From positions 6,417 through 26,529 of the forward strand of contig MKSH01000018.1 of NCBI GenBank assembly GCA_001898095.1: a DNA stretch of 20,113 bases. Direction: 5' to 3'. How positions within the stretch are numbered: position 1 is the first letter of the stretch; each line of letters starts with the position of its first letter. Source of the DNA: Solirubrobacterales bacterium 70-9 (GTDB lineage: Bacteria > Actinomycetota > Thermoleophilia > Solirubrobacterales > 70-9). Positions 13,694 to 20,113 of the stretch are shown here, in pieces. Under the pieces are notes generated by a model, which saw only the letters and a list, made by a program, of their open reading frames with translations, had not been told where the DNA came from and searched no databases. Position numbers and translations under genes: made by a program.

Positions 13694-14665
13694 TCACACC
13701 AGCACCTCCGGCATCGCGATCGGGAACAGCTCCTCGGCGCGCAGTCGTCGCGGGGTGAGGCCCTGCTCGTGTGCGTAACGGGCGAAAGTCTCGATCGTGG
13801 CGCGGTTTGCCTCGAGCCCGTAGGGCCAGAGGTCGCCGCCGAACGCGGCCGCCGCTTCGCCGGCGGACTGCGCCAGCCAGGGCAGCGGGGCGTGGCTCGC
13901 GGTGCCGTCGAGGACGCGGGCGACGCTGCGCGCGCGAGCCCGGTCGAGCCCCGCGTAGAGGCTCGCCGCCGCCCACGGGTAGCGCGCGAGGAATTCGCGC
14001 GACAAGACGACGATGTGCATGATCGGAAAGACCCCGGTCGCCGCCCAGTAGCCCCGCTCGGCCGCGCGCGGGTCGGCAAGCAGCGGCCGGAGCTCCCCGG
14101 CGGCGGCGACGCGCGGCTCGCGTGCGCTGATCACCGCATCGAGCTCACCCGCCCGCAGCAGCTGGTCGAGCGAGCGTTCCGGCTCATGCCGGACCGAGAG
14201 CCCAGCGGGCAGTTGCAGCTTCGCCTTCTCCTTGCGGCCACCCTGATCGACGCCGCCCTGGACCCACTCGATCGAGGCCAGGTCGACGCCGTGATGCTCG
14301 GCGAGGATCCCCCGGGCCCAGACACAGGCGGTCTGTCCCCACTCGGGGATGCCGACGCGGGCCCCGGCGAGATGCTCGAGCTCAGTCGGCCCGTCGCCCC
14401 GCACGTAGAAGGCCGAGTGGCGGAAGACCCGCGACGGGAAGACCGGGATGGCCGCGACCGGCGGATCGCCGCGGCCGACCAGGTTCGTGTAGAGGCCGAA
14501 CGAAAGCTCGCAGGCCTCCCACTCGAGGGAGGCGCTGAAGCGGGCGAAGATCTCCTCCGGGGAGGCGAGCAGGCAGGTTACCTCCAGCCCCTCGGCGGCG
14601 ACCCGGCCGGCGGCGAGGTCGCGGACGTGGTCGTAGTCGCCGATCGCCAGCGCCAGCTGGATCAC
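13694..14665 (-). CDS. 4,5-dihydroxyphthalate decarboxylase-like protein
   Basis: A 323-residue cytoplasmic protein of the Pht5/4,5-dihydroxyphthalate decarboxylase family, which shares the type-II periplasmic-binding-protein fold. Matching stretches include LAIGDYDHVRDLAAGRVAAEG, IPVFPSRVFRHSAFYV, GARVGIPEWGQTACVWARGI-LAEHHGVDL, GELDAVISAREP, GVFPIMHIVVLSRE and WPYGLEANRATIETFARYAH-EQGL, ending RRLRAEELFP. Family members remove a carboxyl group from a dihydroxylated aromatic acid; the true substrate here may differ, and many homologues are untested. There is no signal peptide, which argues against a substrate-binding protein. The GTG start overlaps the TGA of the upstream SDR (GTGA), so it is translationally coupled to that gene. 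Confidence 0.82.
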   Translation of the reverse strand: MIQLALAIGDYDHVRDLAAGRVAAEGLEVTCLLASPEEIFARFSASLEWEACELSFGLYTNLVGRGDPPVAAIPVFPSRVFRHSAFYVRGDGPTELEHLAGARVGIPEWGQTACVWARGILAEHHGVDLASIEWVQGGVDQGGRKEKAKLQLPAGLSVRHEPERSLDQLLRAGELDAVISAREPRVAAAGELRPLLADPRAAERGYWAATGVFPIMHIVVLSREFLARYPWAAASLYAGLDRARARSVARVLDGTASHAPLPWLAQSAGEAAAAFGGDLWPYGLEANRATIETFARYAHEQGLTPRRLRAEELFPIAMPEVLV

Positions 14666-15429
14666 ACGCGCACCAGGCCTCCGTCGACGTAGTAGGTCTG
14701 GCCGGTGATGAAGGCCGACTCGTCGGAGGTGAGGAAGGCGAGGGCGCCGCAGAGATCCTCCGGGACCTCGGAGCGCTTGATCGCCTGCATGCCCGCCAGC
14801 AGCTCGAACTCTTCCTCCTCGCTCATGCCTCCCGGCGCCTTCAGCTCCCGGTGTTCGGTGCTCGGCGTGCGGACCAGGCTGGGCGCGATCGCGTTGACGG
14901 TGATGCCGTCCGGCGCCAGCTCGGTGGCCAGCGCGCGGGTGAATCCGACGACGCCGGCCTTCGACGCCGTGTAGGCGATGAACCCCGGCGCGACCAGGTT
15001 GAAGACGTTGGAGGCCTGACTGACGATCCGGCCCCAACCGCCCTCCCGCATGCCCGGGACGAAGGCCTTGCAGAGCAGGAAGATCGAGTCGAGGTTCACC
15101 TCGAACATCCGCTTCCAGTCCTCGAGGCGGGTCTCGTCGAAGTCGCGGATCGGGTAGATGCCGGCGTTGTTGACCAGGATGTCGCAGCGGCCGAACTCCG
15201 CCTCGACGGCACGCCGCAGGTCGGCGACCTGGTCGGCGTCGGAGATGTCGCACTCGTAGGCGACGGCCTTCCTGCCGCGCTCCTCGACTCCGGCGACGGT
15301 CTCCGCGGCGGCCTTGATGTCGACGCCGACGACGTCCACCCCCTCCTCGGCGAGGCGCCAGGCATAGGCCTGGCCGATGCCCTGCGCCCAGCCGGTGACG
15401 ACCGCGACCTTCCCCTCGTGTCCCTTCAT
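14662..15429 (-). CDS. SDR-family oxidoreductase
   Basis: A classical short-chain dehydrogenase/reductase of 255 residues. TGWAQGIG (12-19) is the nucleotide-binding glycine motif, CDISD the adenine-binding Asp region, NNAG (87-90) the structural motif, and S140, Y153 and K157 (YTASK) the catalytic residues. VDGGLV closes the fold. D37 (VVGVDIK) after the second strand suggests NAD rather than NADP. It oxidises an alcohol or diol, or reduces a ketone; in this setting it may form a dihydroxylated acid for the decarboxylase encoded next. The start at ATG 15429 is chosen because it begins the conserved fold and follows a promoter about 63 bases upstream. The gene overlaps the decarboxylase by GTGA. 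Confidence 0.88.
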   Translation of the reverse strand: MKGHEGKVAVVTGWAQGIGQAYAWRLAEEGVDVVGVDIKAAAETVAGVEERGRKAVAYECDISDADQVADLRRAVEAEFGRCDILVNNAGIYPIRDFDETRLEDWKRMFEVNLDSIFLLCKAFVPGMREGGWGRIVSQASNVFNLVAPGFIAYTASKAGVVGFTRALATELAPDGITVNAIAPSLVRTPSTEHRELKAPGGMSEEEEFELLAGMQAIKRSEVPEDLCGALAFLTSDESAFITGQTYYVDGGLVRV

Positions 15430-15491
15430 CGAATCTCGCGCCCTTTCTCGCTTGCGCACCCCCGGCCGGTTGCCACGGGAGCCTGCGACCG

Positions 15492-15520
15492 ACGGTATTG
15501 CCGGTCTTGCCGGTCTTCAA
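15492..15520 (-). promoter_or_regulatory. Promoter of the SDR-decarboxylase operon with 9-base direct repeat
   Basis: On the - strand TTGAAG (15520-15515), 17 bases, TACCGT (15497-15492) form a housekeeping-type promoter. The spacer and -35 edge consist of a perfect tandem 9-mer, TTGCCGGTC twice on the + strand (15498-15515), a spacing that would place two bound protein subunits almost one helix turn apart. It may be a regulator site. The leader would be about 55 bases. Confidence 0.5.
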
Positions 15521-15566
15521 ATTCGTAGCCGGCGCGCTCGTATTCCCGGCCGCGAATGAAGGCCCC

Positions 15567-15597
15567 GGGGCGGCTCCCGATGGAGGCCGTCAGCCCC
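15567..15597 (-). terminator. Hairpin at the end of the flavin reductase gene
   Basis: GGGGC (15567-15571) pairs with GCCCC (15593-15597), and inside it CGGCTCC (15571-15577) with GGAGGCCG (15582-15589) with one bulged base. The stop codon at 15592-15590 lies within the stem. No T-run is visible. Confidence 0.35.
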
Positions 15598-16177
15598 AGA
15601 CGATGCACGGCGGGCCTCCCCAGGGATCGAGGTCGCCGACCCACCGGTCGTCGTCGGCGGCGACCCGGCCGAACCTCCCCTGCTGGTAGCTCAGCGGCGT
15701 CGCCGATCGAGCGGGCGGCGCCATCGCCCTCACCTCGCCGATGAACAGCGTGTGATCCCCCGCCCGGTGGCGGTCGCGGATTTCGGCGACCACGTGGGCG
15801 CAGGCGTCTTCGAGCACCGGCGCGCCGGAGACCTCCCGCCAGTGGATCTCGGGGGCGTCGCGGCCGCGATCCGCGGGCGCCCCGGCGAAGCCGCGCGCGA
15901 GCGCCGCCTGGCGGTGGTCCAGAAGGCTGACCGCGTAGCGCTCCTGGCGCTCCAGCACGGCGTGGAGCCGGGCGCTGCGGGCGACGCTGATCAGCACCAG
16001 CATCGGGCGCAGGGAGACGGCGAGGAAGGAGCTCGCCGTCATCCCGTGCGGCTCGACGCGCTCACCCCCGTAGGCGGCGGCGACGGCGACGCTGGCCGGG
16101 AAGGACGACACCACCGTGCGGAAGGTCGCCTCCTCGACCGCCCGCGTGGCGGCCGTAGGTTCAGAGGAGCGGATCAC
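15590..16177 (-). CDS. Flavin reductase-like (FMN-binding split barrel) protein
   Basis: A 195-residue protein of the flavin reductase (RutF/HpaC-like) family. The conserved parts are TFRTVVSSFPASVAVAAAYG, GMTASSFLAVSLRPMLVLIS (the FMN-binding core, usually 'G.T.ssf.svSl.PplvlvsV'), then VLERQERYAVSLLDHRQAAL-ARGFAG, IGEVRAM and LSYQQGRFGR. It supplies reduced FMN to a two-component monooxygenase, or reduces a substrate directly. No partner monooxygenase is seen beside it other than the ABM domain further upstream. The start is taken as GTG 16177, the only start codon in frame between the permease stop and the conserved domain; its ribosome-binding site is weak. It lies 35 bases after the permease and is probably cotranscribed with it. 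Confidence 0.8.
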   Translation of the reverse strand: MIRSSEPTAATRAVEEATFRTVVSSFPASVAVAAAYGGERVEPHGMTASSFLAVSLRPMLVLISVARSARLHAVLERQERYAVSLLDHRQAALARGFAGAPADRGRDAPEIHWREVSGAPVLEDACAHVVAEIRDRHRAGDHTLFIGEVRAMAPPARSATPLSYQQGRFGRVAADDDRWVGDLDPWGGPPCIVWG

Positions 16178-16212
16178 GCGGGTCGAGGCCGAGCTCGAGG
16201 CGCGCGCGAACT

Positions 16213-17244
16213 TCAGCCGCCCGCACCCAACTTCGCCCGGATCGTGCGTGGTCGGAGCCCGACCTGGTCGATCAGCACCGCGAGGACCAGGATCAGGCCG
16301 GTGACCACCTGCTGCCAGAAGCTCTGCACGCCGGCGATCGAAAGGCCATTCTGCAGCACGCCGATGAACAGCACCCCGATCGCGGTGCCGCCGACCCCGC
16401 CGGTGCCGCCGCTGAGGCTGGTGCCGCCGAGCAGCACCGCGGCGATCGCCTGCAGCGGCAGGTTGACGTCGACGGTCGGCGCCGCGACCCCGATGCGGCC
16501 GATCGAGATGATGCTGCCCAAGGTCGCGCAGAGCGCGGTGACGCCGTAGACGCCCATGATCGTCCACGAGGTGCGGATCCCGGAGAGCCGGGCCGCGGTG
16601 AGGCTGCCACCGACCGCGTAGACGTGTCGCCCGAAGAACGTCCATTGCTGCACGTAGATGGCGACCACCAACGTCCCGATCATGATCCAGATCGGCGCCG
16701 GCAGGCCCGCGTAGGTGTCGATCCCGAGGGCCGCCGGGACGCTCGATTCGACGATGAAGGACTCGGTTCCGGACCAGAGGTTGACGACGCCGGTGAAGGC
16801 GATCATCGAGGCCAGGGTGACGACGAAGAAGGAGAGCCCGAGCCGGCCGATCAGCGGCCCGTTGATCAGGAAGCCGATCGCCAAGCCGAAGAGGAGCGTG
16901 ACGGCGAGGGCGGGCCAGCCGGAGAGTCCCGCGTCGATCAGTTTGGCGAAGAGGATCCCGGTCAGCGCCGCGATCGCCCCGACCGAGAGGTCGGCTCCGG
17001 CGGTGAGGACGACGAAGGTCATCCCGAGGCTGACCACCCAGAGGACGGAAATCGCGGTCAGCATGTTCTGCATGTTGGTCCAGGTGGCGAAGCCCGATTG
17101 GGTGATCGCCAGGACCACGAACAAGACCACGGTGACCCCGAGGACGGGCCGGAAGTGCCGGGTCGCCCCCCAGCCGCGCTGCAGGGCCGAGTGCATCACC
17201 TCCCCGCCGGTGGAGTCGAGCGGCGGAGCTGAGACGGAGTTCAT
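16213..17244 (-). CDS. Ribose-type ABC transporter permease (RbsC-like)
   Basis: A 343-residue integral membrane protein with about 8-10 helices of the BPD_transp_2 family. Typical parts are FRPVLGVTVVLFVVLAITQS at the N-terminus, MTFVVLTAGADLSVGAIAAL (the conserved 'VI.tGgiDLSVG' motif, here with TAGADLSVG), FFVVTLASMIAFTGVVNLWS, GRHVYAVGGSLTAARLSGIR (the 'G..iyAiGgN..AA.lsGI' coupling loop) and LLGGTSLSGGTGGVGGTAIG. It forms the channel of an importer for a sugar or another small polar compound, with the ATPase encoded immediately upstream. Start ATG 17244 has GGAGGG 8 bases upstream and overlaps the ATPase stop (ATGA). The usual periplasmic-type binding protein is not in the window. Confidence 0.9.
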   Translation of the reverse strand: MNSVSAPPLDSTGGEVMHSALQRGWGATRHFRPVLGVTVVLFVVLAITQSGFATWTNMQNMLTAISVLWVVSLGMTFVVLTAGADLSVGAIAALTGILFAKLIDAGLSGWPALAVTLLFGLAIGFLINGPLIGRLGLSFFVVTLASMIAFTGVVNLWSGTESFIVESSVPAALGIDTYAGLPAPIWIMIGTLVVAIYVQQWTFFGRHVYAVGGSLTAARLSGIRTSWTIMGVYGVTALCATLGSIISIGRIGVAAPTVDVNLPLQAIAAVLLGGTSLSGGTGGVGGTAIGVLFIGVLQNGLSIAGVQSFWQQVVTGLILVLAVLIDQVGLRPRTIRAKLGAGG

Positions 17245-18833
17245 GATGAGGTCCCTCCAGATAGTCGTGCGAGTTCGATCTCGCTCGCGGCTTCCGCCGT
17301 GAGCACGCTGACGATTTCCCCCCGGTACATGACGAGGATGCGGTCGCAGAGGCCGAGCAGCTCCTCGTTCTCGGAGCTGCTGACCAGGAGCCCCATGCCC
17401 TGGTCCGCCAGTTCCTTGAGGAGGGCGTGGATCTCGGCCTTGGCGCGGACGTCGACCCCGCGGGTCGGCTCCTCGAGCAGCAGCAGGCGCGGGTTGTTGA
17501 CGAGCCACTTGCCGAGCGCGACCTTCTGCTGGTTGCCGCCGGAGAGGGTGCCGACCAGGGACCCGGGCGAGGCCGCTTTGATCCGCAGGGTGCTCATCGT
17601 CTGGGCCAGCCCCTCGGCCTGTCGCCGGCGCTGGGGACGGCGCCACCAGGGCAGGCTGCTGGAGTGCGCCATGGTCAGGTTGTCGAGCACGCTCATCGTC
17701 AGGACGACGCCGTCGGCCTTGCGTTCGGCCGGGACGAAGCCGATCCCGGCGGCGATCGCCCGGCCGGGGCTCGGCCGGGACAGCTCCTCGCCATCGATGA
17801 AGATCGAGCCGGCGGCCATCGGCCGGGCGCCGAAGATCAGCTCCAACAGCTCGCTGCGGCCCGAGCCCGCCAGGCCCGCGACGCCGACGATCTCGGCCGG
17901 GGCTACCTCAAGGTCGGTCGCCCGGACCCCCAGCCCGTCGCCCAGCCCTTCGACCCGCAGCCGCGGCACACCCGCGACGCCGCTGCCGGTGCGATGGGTG
18001 CGGACGATCTCGCTCTCCGGTTCGCCGACCATGTCGTGGACGATCCGGCCGGAGTCGTACTCGCCGATCGGGCCGTTGCTGACCGTGCTGCCGTCGCGCA
18101 GGACGGTCAGCTCGTCGGCGATCTCGAACAGCTCGGGCAGGCGGTGGGAGACGAAGATGGTCGAGACGCCGCGGCTCGACAAGTCGCGGACGGCCTGGAA
18201 GAGACGTTCGACCTCGTCTTCGGAGAGGAAGCTGGTCGGCTCGTCGAGGATCAGGACCTTGGCGTCGATCGAGACGGCGCGGGCGATCTCGACCATCTGC
18301 TGCTGGTCCGGTCGAAGGCGGCCGACCTTCGCCTCGACGTCGTAGTCGAGCTTCAGCCAGTCGAGCACCTCCTTGGCGCGGCGCCGGGTGGCGGCCCAGT
18401 CGATCCGCCCGTGGCGGCGGATGAGGCGGGCGCCGAGCAGGATGTTCTCGGCGACCGAGAGGTCACGCGCGACCGCGGTCTCCTGGGAGACCATCGCGAT
18501 GCCGGCCTTGACCGCGGCGGGCGGATGGCCGAAGGAGACCGACTCGCCCTCGAGTCGGACCTCGCCCGCGTCGGGCTGCACCTGTCCGGAGAGGACTCCG
18601 AGCATCGTCGACTTGCCCGAGCCGTTCTCGCCGACCAGGCAGTGGACGACCCCCGGCCTGGTCAGCGACAGGGTGGCACCGCGCAGGGCATGGACGCCGC
18701 CAAAACGTTTGTCGAGGCCCTTGACCTCGAGGACCGGGGCACCCGCCCGTCCGGCGCCGCCGCCCTTCGCGGCAGCGGAGGCGACGACCGCCGGGGCCGC
18801 GCCGCCGGGGGCATATTTCCCTCTCGTATCCAA
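17241..18833 (-). CDS. Ribose-type ABC transporter ATPase (RbsA/MglA-like)
   Basis: A double ATP-binding subunit of about 530 residues. Domain 1 has Walker A GENGSGKST (68-76), a signature region LRPDQQQMVEIARA (from 173; unusual against the common LS.GQQQ) and Walker B VLILDEPT (193-200). Domain 2 has the degenerate Walker A GLAGSGRSE (320-328) typical of this subfamily, the signature LSGGNQQK (430-437) and Walker B LLLLEEPT (450-457). It powers the permease downstream. The start is uncertain: TTG 18833 lies 8 bases after a TAGGGT -10 box, while an ATG at 18893 would add 20 residues with codons unlike the rest of the gene. A well-placed ATG with GAGAGGG at 18814 is out of frame by one base. 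The first 25-30 residues are low complexity in any case. Confidence 0.88.
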   Translation of the reverse strand: MDTRGKYAPGGAAPAVVASAAAKGGGAGRAGAPVLEVKGLDKRFGGVHALRGATLSLTRPGVVHCLVGENGSGKSTMLGVLSGQVQPDAGEVRLEGESVSFGHPPAAVKAGIAMVSQETAVARDLSVAENILLGARLIRRHGRIDWAATRRRAKEVLDWLKLDYDVEAKVGRLRPDQQQMVEIARAVSIDAKVLILDEPTSFLSEDEVERLFQAVRDLSSRGVSTIFVSHRLPELFEIADELTVLRDGSTVSNGPIGEYDSGRIVHDMVGEPESEIVRTHRTGSGVAGVPRLRVEGLGDGLGVRATDLEVAPAEIVGVAGLAGSGRSELLELIFGARPMAAGSIFIDGEELSRPSPGRAIAAGIGFVPAERKADGVVLTMSVLDNLTMAHSSSLPWWRRPQRRRQAEGLAQTMSTLRIKAASPGSLVGTLSGGNQQKVALGKWLVNNPRLLLLEEPTRGVDVRAKAEIHALLKELADQGMGLLVSSSENEELLGLCDRILVMYRGEIVSVLTAEAASEIELARLSGGTSS

Positions 18834-18841
18834 CCCGCCCG

Positions 18842-18870
18842 ACCCTACTTTCGGCGATCTGGCCCAACAA
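18842..18870 (-). promoter_or_regulatory. Putative promoter of the ABC transporter operon
   Basis: On the - strand TTGTTG (18870-18865), 17 bases, TAGGGT (18847-18842). The -10 box ends 8 bases before TTG 18833, the same geometry as at 1169-1183. An inverted repeat GCATAG/CTATGC (18890-18895 and 18904-18909) lies just upstream and may be an operator or part of the preceding terminator. Confidence 0.4.
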
Positions 18871-18914
18871 ATCCGGATGCGGGTCTCACGCATAGGCGTC
18901 GGGCTATGCCCTCG

Positions 18915-18937
18915 GAGCGGCCCTGAGGCCGCGGCTC
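18915..18937 (-). terminator. Hairpin after the VOC-ABM gene
   Basis: CGGCC and GGCCG around CTGA form the core, with GAGC and GCTC extending it past a 3-base bulge. It starts at the stop codon of the VOC-ABM gene on the - strand and separates that gene from the ABC operon. Confidence 0.4.
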
Positions 18938-19691
18938 AGCGGGTCGTCAGATCGACGATCAGGGGCGGCTCGGAGACCAGGTCGCCGAGCTTGGAGAGGA
19001 GGTTCTGAAGCTGCGGCTGGTCGTGGTGAAGCGCCGCCGCGTCGTCGTCGGCGTAGCGCTCGTAGAGCCAGAAGCTCGCCGGATCCTCGCTGCTCTCGTG
19101 CAGCACCCATTCCTCGCTGCCGGCTTCGGCGGCGGTCGCGGCGCCGACCGCGGCGATCAGCTCGAGGAACTCCTCGCGCCGCTCCGCCGCGATCCTCAGG
19201 TTGACCACCATCGCCGGCCGCGGGCGCGGCTCGGGGGGCGGCGGCGCGATCAGCTCGATCCGGTTGCCGTCGGGGTCGGAGGTGAACACCAGGTCGAAGC
19301 CCGCGGCGTCCCCCTCCTGGACCCGCAGCGGCGGTCGCGGGAACTCGAGCCCGAGCGCGAGCAGCCGCCGGTAGGCGGCCTCGACGTCGTCGACCTCGAA
19401 GGCGACGTGCGAATCGCCGATGCGGTTCGCCTGCGACGGCACCCGCTCGGGGGACGCCGGCTCGTGGAACTGGAAGAGCTCCAGCACCGCGCCCCCGTAA
19501 CGGATGAAGGCAAGGTCGAAGCGCGCCTCGTCAAGCCCGTGCAACGCCGCGATCTCGGGCCCGCCGGTGTCCCGCAGGACCGCCTCGAGCTCGCCGCCGA
19601 AGCAGCGCTGGTAGAAGGCGATCGAGTCGTCCAGCGAGGAGACCACCAACGCCGTGTGGTGGAACGAGGCGGTCGGCACCGCGTCGGTCAC
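18936..19691 (-). CDS. VOC (glyoxalase/dioxygenase-fold) and ABM monooxygenase fusion protein
   Basis: A 251-residue two-domain protein. Residues 8-150 are a vicinal-oxygen-chelate domain: FHHTALVVSSLDDSIAFYQR, VLELFQF, SHVAFEVDDVEAAY and FTSDPDGNRIELI. H12, E71, H95 and E146 sit where this fold binds its divalent metal. After a Pro-rich linker (150-159), residues 160-250 resemble the antibiotic-biosynthesis-monooxygenase dimeric alpha/beta barrel: MVVNLRIAAERREEFLELIA, EEWVLHESSEDPASFWLYER-YADDDAA and HHDQPQLQNLL. VOC enzymes isomerise or cleave oxygenated substrates; ABM proteins oxidise aromatic rings without a cofactor or act as small stress or degradation proteins. The GTG start overlaps the SDR stop (GTGA), so the two are coupled. 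Which reaction each domain catalyses here is not known. Confidence 0.82.
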   Translation of the reverse strand: MTDAVPTASFHHTALVVSSLDDSIAFYQRCFGGELEAVLRDTGGPEIAALHGLDEARFDLAFIRYGGAVLELFQFHEPASPERVPSQANRIGDSHVAFEVDDVEAAYRRLLALGLEFPRPPLRVQEGDAAGFDLVFTSDPDGNRIELIAPPPPEPRPRPAMVVNLRIAAERREEFLELIAAVGAATAAEAGSEEWVLHESSEDPASFWLYERYADDDAAALHHDQPQLQNLLSKLGDLVSEPPLIVDLTTR

Positions 19692-20113
19692 ATCGCCGCC
19701 TTGATGCCGCCGTCGGAGCAGTACTCCGAGCCGGTGACGTTGCCGGAGACGTCGGAGGCCAGGAAGGCGATCAGGTTGGCGATGTCCTCGACCTGACCGA
19801 TCCGACCGATCGGGATCTGGCGGATCTCCTTCACGAAGCGGTCGATCGCGGCCTCGGTCTCCATCCCCCACTCGGCCGCCATTTCGCTGAGCGGCCCTTC
19901 CAGGCCGGGCGTCAGGATCGGCCCCGGCGAGACGGCGTTGGAACGGATCCCGCGGTCGGCGTACTCGATCGAGATCGCCTTCGAGAGGCTGAGGACCCCC
20001 GCCTTGGCGACCGCGTACTCGACGAAGATCGGGTCCGGCTGGCGCCCCTGGTCGGAGGAGATGTTGACGATCGAGCCACCGCCGCGCTGGATCAGGTGGG
20101 GGATCGCGGCCCG
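19688..20113 (-). CDS. SDR-family oxidoreductase, C-terminal part (partial)
   Basis: The last 141 codons of a short-chain dehydrogenase; the N-terminal nucleotide-binding half lies beyond the window end. Visible are GGSIVNISSDQG with the catalytic Ser region, YAVAK with the catalytic Tyr and Lys, IRSNAVSPGPILTPGLEGPL (the conserved 'vN.isPG...T' stretch), RIGQVEDIANLIAFLASDVS and SEYCSDGGIKAAM, the usual closing GG. It is distinct in sequence from the SDR at 14662-15429. It is translationally coupled to the VOC-ABM gene through a GTGA overlap, which suggests successive steps on one substrate. Confidence 0.88.
   Translation of the reverse strand, partial: RAAIPHLIQRGGGSIVNISSDQGRQPDPIFVEYAVAKAGVLSLSKAISIEYADRGIRSNAVSPGPILTPGLEGPLSEMAAEWGMETEAAIDRFVKEIRQIPIGRIGQVEDIANLIAFLASDVSGNVTGSEYCSDGGIKAAM

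Noticed and set aside
13694..14665. Decarboxylase-like protein as the missing ABC substrate-binding protein
   Set aside because: It has the binding-protein fold family but no signal peptide or lipobox, and matches the Pht5-type family along its length; ribose-type importers use a different (type-I) binding protein.
17427..18926. 499-codon + strand open frame opposite the ABC ATPase
   Set aside because: Antisense shadow; the - strand shows both complete nucleotide-binding domains.
1..20113. tRNA, rRNA and riboswitch genes
   Set aside because: I looked for conserved tRNA arms (GGTTCGAATCC-like), rRNA blocks and common riboswitch cores by eye and saw none; a covariance-model scan would be decisive.

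Overview
The window is very GC-rich throughout, with G or C at almost every third codon position, GTG and TTG start codons, and densely packed short operons. The protein content suggests a soil actinomycete: a PASTA-like repeat, a TetR regulator next to a GT1 glycosyltransferase, NHL-type propellers, a lipoprotein and a ribose-type ABC importer. The overall style (small unknown proteins, leaderless-looking promoters with a TAnnnT box 7-8 bases before the start codon) resembles Thermoleophilia/Solirubrobacterales. That placement is an inference; no rRNA or marker gene is present.

Layout, left part (1-3060, + strand): the 3' end of a TIG plus PASTA-like surface protein; a 24-residue membrane peptide preceded by a sigma-B-like promoter; a 69-residue unknown protein; then a TetR regulator and a GT1 glycosyltransferase that overlap by ATGA, driven by a promoter whose -10 box lies inside a perfect 10+10 operator palindrome. 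An acyl-CoA ligase (3060-4682, -) converges on the glycosyltransferase. A perfect 22-bp hairpin fills the junction and reaches both stop codons.

Middle (4759-10310): a secreted beta-propeller protein, a membrane-anchored cupredoxin-like protein and a small unknown protein run on the + strand. They are followed by a large AAA-type ATPase with a C-terminal helix-turn-helix-like end. On the - strand, a lipoprotein with a long Glu/Lys/Ala helix is followed by a small soluble protein. Between 10311 and 10918 I see no gene, but three long, nearly perfect hairpins. Two of them carry the same 12-nt loop in opposite orientation on stems that differ by compensatory changes. This is the most unusual structure in the window.

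Right part: EamA transporter, DHFR/RibD-like reductase and a MetF-like protein that lacks two standard catalytic residues (+ strand, 10919-13395). Then comes a - strand catabolic-looking cluster to the window edge, in transcription order: SDR (partial), VOC-ABM fusion, ribose-type ABC ATPase and permease, flavin reductase, a second SDR, a 4,5-dihydroxyphthalate-decarboxylase-like protein and a 92-residue unknown. Four-base stop/start overlaps join the first SDR to the VOC-ABM gene, the ABC ATPase to the permease, and the second SDR to the decarboxylase. Together they look like uptake plus oxidation/reduction and decarboxylation of a small, possibly aromatic, organic acid. No substrate-binding protein or ring-hydroxylating oxygenase is visible in the window.
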